Of a DNA stretch of 64,000 nucleotides, positions 17,493 to 25,926 are shown one piece after another (within the stretch, counting starts at the first letter, position 1; each line of letters begins with the position of its first letter). This stretch comes from Lachnospiraceae bacterium (GTDB lineage Bacteria > Bacillota > Clostridia > Lachnospirales > Lachnospiraceae). Position numbers and translations under genes: made by a program. The stretch is from NCBI GenBank assembly GCA_022794255.1, contig JAAWEL010000064.1:1-64000 (forward strand), read 5' to 3'. A model generated the notes under the pieces. It made no database searches and had not been told where the DNA came from. It saw nothing but the letters and a program-made list of their open reading frames with translations.

Positions 17493-18698
17493 TCACCTTT
17501 CTCCTATTCCCTCCAAGTGACTGGTGCGAAGAGCCAAAATCTCCACCTCAACGCCAAACCGCTGCCGGATAATCCCCCCAATCTCATCTGTATACCCGGG
17601 AGCCACGATCAAAATCACATCCACTGGCTCCTTAAAAAAATGATCCGGCGCTACAATCGGAAGGTGAGAGGCCGGGGCAAACCGTCCCTGCTTAAAGGGC
17701 GCAGAGTCGATTATATATTTGGCTGCTCTTCCTAAAACCGTGGTGGATGCCAGAGTAAAGCCCTGGTGGCTGGCGCCCCAGACAGCCAGAGTCTTTTCCT
17801 CTCCATGAAGCCGTTCTGCCAGCTCTTCCATCTCCCGGTTGGTAATCTTATAGCCCTGGGAGAGAGAATCAGAAAATTCCTCTCTTGTCTGATTCATATC
17901 CAAAATAGTATTCCTTTTTTGCGTCTTTTTCACGATCATGGAGATTGTATCCCGGTTTACCATCTCCTCCTCTACAATCAAAAATCCATTTTGCTCCAAA
18001 AGCTGCCGCAGAGTCCCAAAGGAATAGTAGGCTATATGGTCCCTTAAAAGCTCGTAGTAGCTTCCCTGCTCCAAAATATATTCCAGGGCTGGCACAGTCA
18101 AAAGTCCCATACCGTCCTCTGTCAGATTGTTCCAGATGGCCTGCAGCATTACATCCGGCTCTGGCTGATGCTCGAGAAAATTAAAGGAAAGAAACACGTC
18201 AAAAGGTCCGGATACTCCTTCAGGCGCATGCTCTCCCTCACCAAACACCTGATTTGACTTGCCGGCAAATTCCTGCCACACAGTAAGACCTGCCTCTCTG
18301 GCTTTCCTTACCAGATCTGGATTGTGTTCCATTCCATAAGCCCTGACAGGAAATTCTGTCAGCATCTGAAGAAATTCTCCCTGGCCGCACCCTACTTCCA
18401 GAAACCTTTTCCCCTCCAGATGATAGGTCTCAATCAAATGCCGGTACTGACAATGGCGCAGCTCTTTCATTGTGGTGGAAAGTCCCCCGGCACGAATCAC
18501 ATCTCTGTAATAGGAGACCGGTTCACAGTCAAACTGTACCAGGCCACAATGGCTGCACTGATACAATTCCAAGTCCAGCCCCTCATCTTCCTTTACTTCT
18601 CTCTCATCCGGAATGTTCTGGGCCGAAGCCGGTGCATTCCTTAAAAGAAAAACCGGTTTAGCCGGAAGCTGACTCCGACAGGCAATGCAATGTCTCAT
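17493..18698 (-). CDS. Sugar C-methyltransferase (SAM-dependent, zinc-finger type)
   Basis: The 401-residue protein has an N-terminal zinc-binding domain (CIACRS and CSHCGLVQFD), a SAM-binding Rossmann domain with FLEVGCGQGEFL, and a C-terminal Methyltransf_14-like domain (about 270-400, AVWGASHQGFTLAS and VAPGYTDEIGGII). This architecture is that of NDP-sugar C-methyltransferases (TylC3/NovU type), which methylate a deoxy-keto sugar at carbon. GGAGGGAATCT before the ATG at 18698 decides the start. The gene overlaps the upstream SDR by 41 bases, indicating tight co-expression. The product is probably a branched (C-methyl) sugar. Confidence 0.88.
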   Translation of the reverse strand: MRHCIACRSQLPAKPVFLLRNAPASAQNIPDEREVKEDEGLDLELYQCSHCGLVQFDCEPVSYYRDVIRAGGLSTTMKELRHCQYRHLIETYHLEGKRFLEVGCGQGEFLQMLTEFPVRAYGMEHNPDLVRKAREAGLTVWQEFAGKSNQVFGEGEHAPEGVSGPFDVFLSFNFLEHQPEPDVMLQAIWNNLTEDGMGLLTVPALEYILEQGSYYELLRDHIAYYSFGTLRQLLEQNGFLIVEEEMVNRDTISMIVKKTQKRNTILDMNQTREEFSDSLSQGYKITNREMEELAERLHGEEKTLAVWGASHQGFTLASTTVLGRAAKYIIDSAPFKQGRFAPASHLPIVAPDHFFKEPVDVILIVAPGYTDEIGGIIRQRFGVEVEILALRTSHLEGIGER

Positions 18699-19593
18699 AG
18701 ATTCCCTCCGCAAACGGCGTCTCCGGCCTCCAGCCGGTCTCCCCGCAAATTTTCCTTATATCCGGCAGCAGATCTGCCGGCCCTTCTGCATTGTCAGGCC
18801 TTTCCCCGCAGATATAGCTTCCCCGGAAGCCGCACAGGCTGTACATCTCCTGGACAAACGCCTTAAGTCTCCGGGTATCGCTGCCGGCCACATTGTAATA
18901 TCCAGCCTTTCCCTCTGTCAAAAGATGGGTCAGCGCAGATGCCGCGTCCTTTATATACAAAAAATTCCACCACTGGGTACATTCCCCCAGTTTTATTTCC
19001 TCCCCCTGCAGCCAGGTCCGCAAACAGGACTGAACCAGGGTCCAGGGATGATCTCCCGGCCCGTATATGCTGAAAATTCTTGTATGAATATACTCCATAT
19101 TCAAAGCTCTGCAAAGCTTTTCTGCCTGAAGGCCAAAGTCCACTTTTGCCTTCCCATATTCCGAAAGGGGATGGCAGGGCATATCCTCCGTGATCTGTTT
19201 GTGACAAATCCCATACTCTGCCTGAGACCCGGTGAAAAGAAATCTTTTACAGCCCATTTCAGCTGCTGTCTCAACGGCTTCCAGGGAGTTTGCCACATTG
19301 GCCTGTTGCACATCCCGCAAGGTCCGGTTATGGCTTCCGGATCCCTCCCAGCTGGTGTGAATCCAGGCATCTGCAGGCAGGGAAATCTGGTCTTTTATTT
19401 TCCCGATCTCCTCCATGGCCACCTGAGCCACAGTAAGTCTTTCCTGCTGCGCTCCCGACACATGATCCCACAGCTTCTTCATATTTCGGGATCCGGGCCG
19501 CACAATCCCATACACCTCGTGGCCTTCTCTCAAAAGCCGGCCAACCGTCACCCCGCCGATAAAGCTGGTGGCTCCTGTCACCACTACTCGCAT
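18658..19593 (-). CDS. NAD-dependent epimerase/dehydratase (extended SDR), copy 2
   Basis: The 311-residue extended SDR starts MRVVVTGATSFIGGVTV. The middle Gly of the GxxGxxG motif is Ser here. It has GSQAEYGI, SEYGKAKVDF (Y-x3-K) and FSIYGPGDHPWTLV. It resembles nucleotide-sugar reductases of deoxysugar pathways (abequose/paratose/YerF type), though the exact reaction is not determined. It follows the TPP enzyme by only 5 bases, so the two are likely translated together. It is a paralogue of the SDR at 16549-17487. Confidence 0.87.
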   Translation of the reverse strand: MRVVVTGATSFIGGVTVGRLLREGHEVYGIVRPGSRNMKKLWDHVSGAQQERLTVAQVAMEEIGKIKDQISLPADAWIHTSWEGSGSHNRTLRDVQQANVANSLEAVETAAEMGCKRFLFTGSQAEYGICHKQITEDMPCHPLSEYGKAKVDFGLQAEKLCRALNMEYIHTRIFSIYGPGDHPWTLVQSCLRTWLQGEEIKLGECTQWWNFLYIKDAASALTHLLTEGKAGYYNVAGSDTRRLKAFVQEMYSLCGFRGSYICGERPDNAEGPADLLPDIRKICGETGWRPETPFAEGIYETLHCLSESASG

Positions 19594-19598
19594 ATATT

Positions 19599-21731
19599 TT
19601 ACTCCGTTCCTTTCAGCCTTGGGATAATCATCATGGCATCCATCTCCTCCTCCGGCAGGAAAGGAGACAGATCCTCTAGTGGCGGCGAGATCAGAGTTCC
19701 ATCCTTCAGGCGTTTTGCCGATGATTTCGGTTCAAAATTCTGTTCCATGGTCACAAAGGCCTCACAGATCATGGGGCCATCAGCTGCCAGGGTTTTCTCT
19801 ATGGCTGCCGCCAGCTCCTCATTGTGACGGGCTGCCACATAGGGAAGGCCATAGGCTGCTGCCAGCTTTTCCATGTCCGGAAAGCTCAGATCATGGCTGT
19901 CCACTCCGATTCCCACCAAAGGCTCTCCAAAGAAATTTTTCTGGGTCTGGCGGATGGAGTGGTAGCCTCCGTTATTAATCAAAAAGATCTTAACTGGCAT
20001 TTTGTGATGGATAATGGTCTGCAGCTCCTGAATATTCATCTGGATACTGCCATCCCCAGTGAGAAGAATGACATCCTGTTCATATGGCTCTCCTGCAGAC
20101 GCCTTACGGCCTCCCCGGCAAAAGACTTCTTCCCTCCGGCCATCTGGCTCCTGCACTGCCATGCAGACGCCAATCGCTGCCGGCAGGTCATATCCCATAG
20201 CGGCGATTGCTGAATTGCTGATAAAACGCTGTCCTTTCTTAATCACATAAGCATGTCCGCCTGCCACACAGGCAGAGCCATTGCCCACCACTGTAATCTG
20301 ATTCTCTTTAAGCCGGCTGCTTAGCTCCCCCACAAAAGCATAGACATTAGCCAGTTTTGTGCTGTCAGGTTTTTTGTGCTCTGGCCGGATGACCGGATAC
20401 CGGTCCCGCCACATCCGGCAGGTCTGCAGCCAGTCCATCCCGGGAAGGCCTTTTCCCCCCTGGAATACAGGGACTATCTTCCCATCTGCAGAGCCATACT
20501 CCTCTCGCAGCACCTGACCCATCATCTCCAAAAGCTCTCTGGCATCTGCATGAACCCGCATGTCTGCATGAACACTGGGCTTTTTTAGTTCCTCCAAATC
20601 CACATCGCTGTAGATCACATAGGCTTCTCTGGCCCATGTCTGATAATTATACCCCACCTGGCGGATGCTCAAACGACTTCCCACAGAAAATAAAAGATCG
20701 CTGTTTTGAATGGCAAAATTCCCTGGCCGGTCCCCCATATTTCCCGCCCGTCCCACATAGAGGGGATGGGCATCCCAAATACAATCCTGGCTGTTCCACC
20801 CAGTCACCACCGGAATCCCCAGTCTCTCTGCCACTTCCATAAATTCCTCGTGGGCACCGGCTATGCGGATTCCATTCCCCGCATTCAGCACAGGTCTTTC
20901 CGCCTGAATGATTTTTTCAATTATATCCTTTGCCAACTTTCTTGTCACTTCAGGAGGAAGCTCCTGACGATGCTCTCCCCTGTCTGCATAATCCTCCGGT
21001 ATGGCATGAGGAGGCTCCTCCACCAGCAAAGGCTTCATCCCCCGGCTTCCTGCCAGTACTGCTGCCTTCAGGCTGTTTTCCTCTGCTGCCGCCACAACGG
21101 GAGTTCCCAGGGTATGATCCACTCCTACTGGGTGCATGGCCCAGCCGGTTCCCCCTGCCTCATAATCTGCCGCATCAAAGCCTGCCAACTGCTCTGTATC
21201 CACATATGCACCCTGCACATCCAGGGGAATATCCAGCCAGGACGGCCCGGGACGGCCGGAATATGCCAGGTAGAGAGCCTTTTCCAAACAGTACCGTATC
21301 CGCAAAGGATCCGTTACCATCTCACTGTATTTGGTCATACAATCAATGGATTTTACTATATCAAATTCCTGATCCCCCATAGCCCGGATCCCCACCCCAG
21401 ACCAGCGGGCTGTGGTATCGTAGCGCACCTGGCCTGACAAAACCAGCATGGGAATCGAATCCAGCCACCCTCCCACCACACCAGTGATTGCATTAGTACC
21501 CCCTGGCCCTGTAGTCACACACAGCACTCCGATCCGGTTGTGGATCCGGGCATAGGCCTCCGCAGCAATGGCGCACGCCTGCTCATGATGCTGGTATAAA
21601 GACCGAAGCCCTGGCTGATGCCCCAAAGCATCATTTAAATGCATGGCACCTCCGCCGGTAACGGCGAAAACCTGACGGATTCCTGACTCCACCAGCTTCT
21701 GAGCAATATAATTAGACACCTTTATTTTCAT
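19599..21731 (-). CDS. TPP-dependent enzyme, acetolactate synthase-like (sugar branching candidate)
   Basis: The 710-residue TPP enzyme has the PYR domain with the activating Glu in YQHHEQACAIAAEAYAR, the TTGPGGTNAITG motif, a central domain (about 262-440) and a PP domain with LLTGDGSIQMNIQEL and LINNGGY (the TPP-Mg site). The best functional parallel is YerE, which adds a two-carbon branch to a CDP-deoxysugar in yersiniose A synthesis; a plain acetolactate synthase is less likely in this setting. It carries two inserts, about residues 193-260 and 555-583, absent from 550-600-residue relatives. It is the first gene of the leftward operon. AGGAG precedes the ATG. Confidence 0.82.
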   Translation of the reverse strand: MKIKVSNYIAQKLVESGIRQVFAVTGGGAMHLNDALGHQPGLRSLYQHHEQACAIAAEAYARIHNRIGVLCVTTGPGGTNAITGVVGGWLDSIPMLVLSGQVRYDTTARWSGVGIRAMGDQEFDIVKSIDCMTKYSEMVTDPLRIRYCLEKALYLAYSGRPGPSWLDIPLDVQGAYVDTEQLAGFDAADYEAGGTGWAMHPVGVDHTLGTPVVAAAEENSLKAAVLAGSRGMKPLLVEEPPHAIPEDYADRGEHRQELPPEVTRKLAKDIIEKIIQAERPVLNAGNGIRIAGAHEEFMEVAERLGIPVVTGWNSQDCIWDAHPLYVGRAGNMGDRPGNFAIQNSDLLFSVGSRLSIRQVGYNYQTWAREAYVIYSDVDLEELKKPSVHADMRVHADARELLEMMGQVLREEYGSADGKIVPVFQGGKGLPGMDWLQTCRMWRDRYPVIRPEHKKPDSTKLANVYAFVGELSSRLKENQITVVGNGSACVAGGHAYVIKKGQRFISNSAIAAMGYDLPAAIGVCMAVQEPDGRREEVFCRGGRKASAGEPYEQDVILLTGDGSIQMNIQELQTIIHHKMPVKIFLINNGGYHSIRQTQKNFFGEPLVGIGVDSHDLSFPDMEKLAAAYGLPYVAARHNEELAAAIEKTLAADGPMICEAFVTMEQNFEPKSSAKRLKDGTLISPPLEDLSPFLPEEEMDAMMIIPRLKGTE

Positions 21732-21773
21732 AATCTGAAGCTCCTCTCGTTCCCGGAAGGGAGTTTTCTTCTG

Positions 21774-21782
21774 ATTATAGCA
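21774..21782 (-). promoter_or_regulatory. Extended -10 promoter of the polysaccharide operon
   Basis: On the minus strand TGCTATAAT (21774-21782) is an extended -10 element about 45 bases upstream of the TPP-enzyme start. The -35 region is not recognisable, which is usual for extended -10 promoters. Confidence 0.55.
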
Positions 21783-21915
21783 TATCCTGGAAGAAAATCC
21801 TACTCCCCAAAATCTTACGCTTTGCAGCTTTCGGTTTTTTCTTTTGGAAGGCCCCTGCCCCTTCCACTTCCAGCTCTGCCAGTAACCTTCACTTTTCAGA
21901 ACAAAAAATATCGGC

Positions 21916-21921
21916 TATAAT
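21916..21921 (+). promoter_or_regulatory. Promoter (-10) of the choline-binding-repeat protein
   Basis: TATAAT at 21916-21921 has TTTTCA 17 bases upstream (21893-21898), a partial -35 box. A short inverted repeat, CGGGAC/GTCCCG (21965-21982), lies in the leader between promoter and gene and could be a regulatory hairpin. Confidence 0.5.
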
Positions 21922-22010
21922 CGCAGAGTAATGCAAATATGGATTTTCGGCCACCAACCAACACCGGGACAGTTAAGTCCCGACACACAAAAAAGGAGAG
22001 TATTAAATCT

Positions 22011-23402
22011 ATGAAAAAACAAGTTCAGTTTCTGGCTGTATTATCCGCCGCAACAGTGATGACAGCGGTATCCCCTGAGTTATTTTCCTCAATTCCTGGA
22101 TTGGCGCAGACCTCGCTTGCAGCCTCCAAAGCCGGCTGGGTGGAAGAAGATGGAAGCCTCCGCTATCTGGACAGCGATGGATATCCGATCACTGACGACT
22201 GGAAGAAAAAAGACAACAACTGGTATTACCTGGATGAGGATGGTTATATCGCCCGCTCCACCATGGTAGATGAATACTATGTAGATGAAAACGGCATACG
22301 TGTATATAATCAGTGGGTCAGAGAAGACAATGATGACTGGGACGATGAAGAGTCAGACACCAACTGGTACTACTACGGAAACGATGGAAAATATATTGCT
22401 TCCCAGTGGCAGGTCATTGATGGAAAATCCTACTATTTCAACGAAGAGGGCCACATGGAAACCGGTATGCTGGAATTAGAAGGAGCCACCTACTATTTAG
22501 GCGGTCATGGCGATGGAGTTATGAAAACCGGATGGATTCAGCTGGAAAATGAAGATGACACCATTGATGCAGATTTCATCTGGCATTATTTTGACACCAA
22601 GGGCAGAATGGTGATGAATGAGGTGGATCGTAAGATCAATGGTCACTACTATACCTTTGAAAATGGCATCATGCAGACTGGATGGTATCTCCTCCCCTCA
22701 ACTGAGACAGAAGAAAACAGCGAAAACGCTTCTCCCTCCAATGGTGAGGAAGCAAATGCCAAGAACGTTGCTGACAAGCCTGTAACAATAGACTCCTACC
22801 AGTATTATGAGGAGGACGGAAAACGAGCCGAGGGGTGGTATCAGATCGAAGGCGCTCCGGGCATCAGCGAAGAGGGAGAAATCTTTACCTTCTATTTCAA
22901 AAAAGGCCGCCCCTACCACGCTGCCACCGGCATCCAGACCTTTAATATCAGCTCCAAACGATATGGCTTTAATACCAGAGGTGAAATGGAGACCGGACTT
23001 CAACTCGTAACTACAGAGGACGGAAGAACTGTCAATTACTACTTTGGCGATGATGGCGTTATGAGAACCGGCAAGCAAACCATCTATAATGAAGATCTGG
23101 ACGAGAATCAGACCTGGTTTTTCCTGACAGACGGAGGCAACAAGGGACAGGGCTTTAACGGCATCCGTGACAACAATGTGTACCGCCAGGGCCTGCGTCT
23201 GGATGCTGATCGGGATATGCGCTATGCCCCGGTTGAATTGGACGGAGTTGTTTATCTTGTAAACCCTTCCGGCTCTATTCAGAAAGCCTCCTCTTCCTCC
23301 AAGTCCGATGAAAGAGCAGACTTAGGAAAAGGCTTCAAAGATTTCAAGGACTCCAATGACAAAATCTGGACTGTAAATGTCAATGGCATTGTTCAGCAGT
23401 AA
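22011..23402 (+). CDS. Secreted cell-wall-binding repeat protein
   Basis: The 463-residue protein has a signal peptide (MKKQVQFLAVLSAATVMTAV, cleavage near residue 38) and then about ten choline-binding/CW_binding_1-like repeats with the G-W-x-x-x-x-x-x-W-Y-Y-x-D-x-x-G pattern (DNNWYYLDEDGY, GKSYYFNEEGHMETG, YYFGDDGVMRTG). It is strongly acidic. Such repeats bind choline-decorated teichoic acids or related glycans. No catalytic domain is present. The start at 22011 is supported by AAAAGGAGAG. It is divergent from the polysaccharide operon, so it may bind that polymer; this is inference. Confidence 0.85.
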   Translation: MKKQVQFLAVLSAATVMTAVSPELFSSIPGLAQTSLAASKAGWVEEDGSLRYLDSDGYPITDDWKKKDNNWYYLDEDGYIARSTMVDEYYVDENGIRVYNQWVREDNDDWDDEESDTNWYYYGNDGKYIASQWQVIDGKSYYFNEEGHMETGMLELEGATYYLGGHGDGVMKTGWIQLENEDDTIDADFIWHYFDTKGRMVMNEVDRKINGHYYTFENGIMQTGWYLLPSTETEENSENASPSNGEEANAKNVADKPVTIDSYQYYEEDGKRAEGWYQIEGAPGISEEGEIFTFYFKKGRPYHAATGIQTFNISSKRYGFNTRGEMETGLQLVTTEDGRTVNYYFGDDGVMRTGKQTIYNEDLDENQTWFFLTDGGNKGQGFNGIRDNNVYRQGLRLDADRDMRYAPVELDGVVYLVNPSGSIQKASSSSKSDERADLGKGFKDFKDSNDKIWTVNVNGIVQQ

Positions 23403-23450
23403 AAACAAAAGATAAAGCATCCGTTCAAATGCTAATTGAGTTACACATCG

Positions 23451-23500
23451 AAAACAGACAGCATGGAGCCATCAACCCAACTCCTTGCTGCCTGTTTTTT
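23451..23500 (+). terminator. Intrinsic terminator between convergent genes
   Basis: Arms of about 17 bases (23451-23468 and 23481-23497, with two mismatches) are followed by TTTTTT. It ends the wall-binding gene and could also serve the opposite GH13 gene, whose stop is at 23524. Confidence 0.8.
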
Positions 23501-23523
23501 GATTTCAATCTCAAAAAGATAAA

Positions 23524-25566
23524 TCAGAGATGACAGAAAAGGGCTCCTGAATACGCAGGAAGCAACAGGGCAAGCTTTCCATTCTTTACCTGGAAATCCT
23601 TTGAGCCCACATTATATCCATCCTTGTGCGTCATGATATACTGTTTAAGAGTCCATCCATCTGAGATTCCCAGCTCCCACACTGGAATCTCCACATGACG
23701 CTCATTTTCATTATTGTTTATAATCACCACACATTGATTTGTTCCATACATACGACCATAGGCAATCAGATTCTGATCCTCTAAAAGCTGCTTTATGGAT
23801 CCTCTTCTCAACGCCGGCAATTCCTTATGAATAAGAATCATATAGCGATGAAATTCTATCAGCTCATAGTCCTCCTTACCCCAGGGATAAGTCCGGCGGT
23901 TATCTGGATCTGTCCACCCGCAAACCCCAGCCTCATCACCATAGTATAAGGTGGGCGCTCCTGGCCAGGTCATCTGGATCAGTACTGCTTCCCGGAGCAC
24001 CTCTTTCCTGATACCAGTGCCAGCCATCTCTGCCCCCATAGTTCCGATTCTTCCCACAGTCCGGTTTGTGCGGGTCAGAAAACGGCTGTGATCATGGTTG
24101 GAAAGCTGATTCATTGCAACCATAACTGATGGTGTCTGCATACGGCTCATATGATATTTCATATTTCTGAAAAAGCTTCCCCCATCTCCCAGCATATCCC
24201 CGTTATACTCATCGCTGTGTTTCTCCATACCAGTCAAAAACCAGGTAACCGGCTCCATAAAGGCATCATAATTCATCACCGAATCCCATTGATCCCCCTG
24301 CAGCCAACAGCTGGGATCTCCATAATGCTCTGCCAGAATAATAGCATTGGGATTGGCTGCCTTGACTGTTTTGCGGAAATCATGCCAGAATTTGTGATTA
24401 AATTCACTGCTATGGCCTAGATCTGCTGCCACATCCAAACGCCAGCCATCTACAGAGTAAGGTGGTGATACCCATTTGCGGGCAATCTCCATAATGTAAT
24501 CATAAAGCTTCGGCGATTCCTCATAATTTAGCTTAGGAAGGGTATCATGGCCCCACCAGCCATCATAATTCATGTTGAAGGGCCAGCCATCTTCCTTATA
24601 GAATTTGAAAAAGGTCCGGTAGGGACTGTCCTTTGACTCATATGCTCCTGGCTCATATTTTCCCTGATGAGCATAGATCAGCTCCCGGTCCAACCATTTG
24701 TTAAAAGAACCACAGTGATTAAAAACCCCGTCAATAATCACCTTCATTCCACGCTTGTGAACCTCTTCCATAAATTCAGCAAAGAACTGGTCACTGGCCT
24801 CCAGATTTTCTGGAGATGCAGCACGGATCTGGTAGCGGGTAGCGTTCTCGTTATTTGTGGCATCTTCCGCCACCAGCTCCCCTCCATCCTTTACAATCTT
24901 CCCGTAATGGGGATCAATGTGGTCATAATCCTGCGTGTCATATTTGTGATTGGAAGGAGATACAAACAAAGGATTAAAGTAGATCACCTCCACCCCCAGA
25001 TACTGCAGATAATCCAGCTTGTCCCACACTCCCTGCAAATCCCCGCCATAGAAGCATCCCACATCCATGGTGGATGGGTTTCTCTCCCAGTCCTCTACCC
25101 GGTGGACCGGCCTTCCAATATACACATACTCACAGGAAAGCACATCATTCTCTTTATCCCCGCGGCAGAAGCGGTCAACGAATATCTGATACATTACCGC
25201 CCCTTTCGCCCAGTCCGGTGTGTGGAACCCTGGCGTGATCCGAAAATCATGACCAGCACCATACTCTCCACACGGGCCTAGGCGATTATAATAGCAGATC
25301 TCATTTCCTTTTACAATCTTAAAATAATAATGTCTCGGCGTATTCCCTGCCACAATTACATACTTATAATAATCAAACAACAGATCGGAGGATACTTTTA
25401 TCATCCGGGCTTCCAGATTTCTCTCTTCTTCTACATAAAATACAACATCCGCATCATTTTTTGCTGTCCGGAAACGAAACACCACCCGATCTCCCGCATC
25501 AGGCTCCTCCGGCTTCCGATAATCGAAAGTCTCGTCCGTAAACAATGCCCTATGATTCAATCCCAT
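23524..25566 (-). CDS. GH13 alpha-glycosidase (neopullulanase/cyclomaltodextrinase-like)
   Basis: The 680-residue intracellular GH13 enzyme hydrolyses alpha-1,4 (and possibly alpha-1,6) glucans. It has an N-terminal CBM34-like beta domain (about 1-115) and a TIM barrel with the conserved regions DGVFNHCG, VDGWRLDVA (nucleophile Asp), IILAEHYGD (acid/base Glu) and QLSNHDHSRF (Asp). All catalytic residues are intact, unlike the GlgX homologue at 33523. There is no signal peptide, so it acts on imported or stored glucan. A good sigma-A promoter lies at 25620-25648. Confidence 0.9.
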   Translation of the reverse strand: MGLNHRALFTDETFDYRKPEEPDAGDRVVFRFRTAKNDADVVFYVEEERNLEARMIKVSSDLLFDYYKYVIVAGNTPRHYYFKIVKGNEICYYNRLGPCGEYGAGHDFRITPGFHTPDWAKGAVMYQIFVDRFCRGDKENDVLSCEYVYIGRPVHRVEDWERNPSTMDVGCFYGGDLQGVWDKLDYLQYLGVEVIYFNPLFVSPSNHKYDTQDYDHIDPHYGKIVKDGGELVAEDATNNENATRYQIRAASPENLEASDQFFAEFMEEVHKRGMKVIIDGVFNHCGSFNKWLDRELIYAHQGKYEPGAYESKDSPYRTFFKFYKEDGWPFNMNYDGWWGHDTLPKLNYEESPKLYDYIMEIARKWVSPPYSVDGWRLDVAADLGHSSEFNHKFWHDFRKTVKAANPNAIILAEHYGDPSCWLQGDQWDSVMNYDAFMEPVTWFLTGMEKHSDEYNGDMLGDGGSFFRNMKYHMSRMQTPSVMVAMNQLSNHDHSRFLTRTNRTVGRIGTMGAEMAGTGIRKEVLREAVLIQMTWPGAPTLYYGDEAGVCGWTDPDNRRTYPWGKEDYELIEFHRYMILIHKELPALRRGSIKQLLEDQNLIAYGRMYGTNQCVVIINNNENERHVEIPVWELGISDGWTLKQYIMTHKDGYNVGSKDFQVKNGKLALLLPAYSGALFCHL

Positions 25567-25619
25567 ATATCTCTCACCATTCTCTCCTCTAAATGTGTTC
25601 TCTCATTGTCAGTATTCCT

Positions 25620-25648
25620 ATTTTAATCAATTCTTTTCCAAGATACAA
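25620..25648 (-). promoter_or_regulatory. Sigma-A promoter of the GH13 gene
   Basis: TTGTAT (25643-25648) and TAAAAT (25620-25625) on the minus strand are separated by 17 bases. The start codon is at 25566, so the leader is about 45 bases. Confidence 0.6.
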
Positions 25649-25740
25649 GCCGTTTCTTCAATTTTTGTTCAAATTCGGAAATATATTAAAGAAAAAAGGA
25701 GTTTTTCTGCCAGCTAAAAAACAAACTATACAACAGAAAT

Positions 25741-25776
25741 AAAAGAGAAAGAGCCAACGGGGTAGTTGGCTCTTTC
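25741..25776 (-). terminator. Intrinsic terminator after ftsH
   Basis: The minus-strand stem GAAAGAGCCAAC / GTTGGCTCTTTC with a 6-base loop is followed by a TCTTTT tract. It would end the tilS-hpt-ftsH transcript. Confidence 0.8.
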
Positions 25777-25926
25777 AGGAGAAGGTATTTCGTTTCTTAT
25801 GGGGTGTAGCAAAAACTATATAATGTATTGGGGGGTTACGTCTATTATAATAACATAAACGAAGAAACAAGTGTGCACAAACATGAAAAAAATACGAATA
25901 TTTTTTTGTGCATGTGTGACAGTCTC

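Larger units (their letters stand above)
25567..25926. other. 360-base intergenic region
   Basis: The region holds the promoter of the GH13 gene (25620-25648) and the terminator of ftsH (25741-25776). The segment from 25780 to 25926 is AT-rich and no gene, RNA or repeat was recognised in it. Confidence 0.6.

Noticed and set aside
18685-19827. Plus-strand open frame of 380 codons
   Set aside because: It is antisense to the SDR and TPP enzyme genes, which have clear motifs; no family resemblance and no ribosome binding site.
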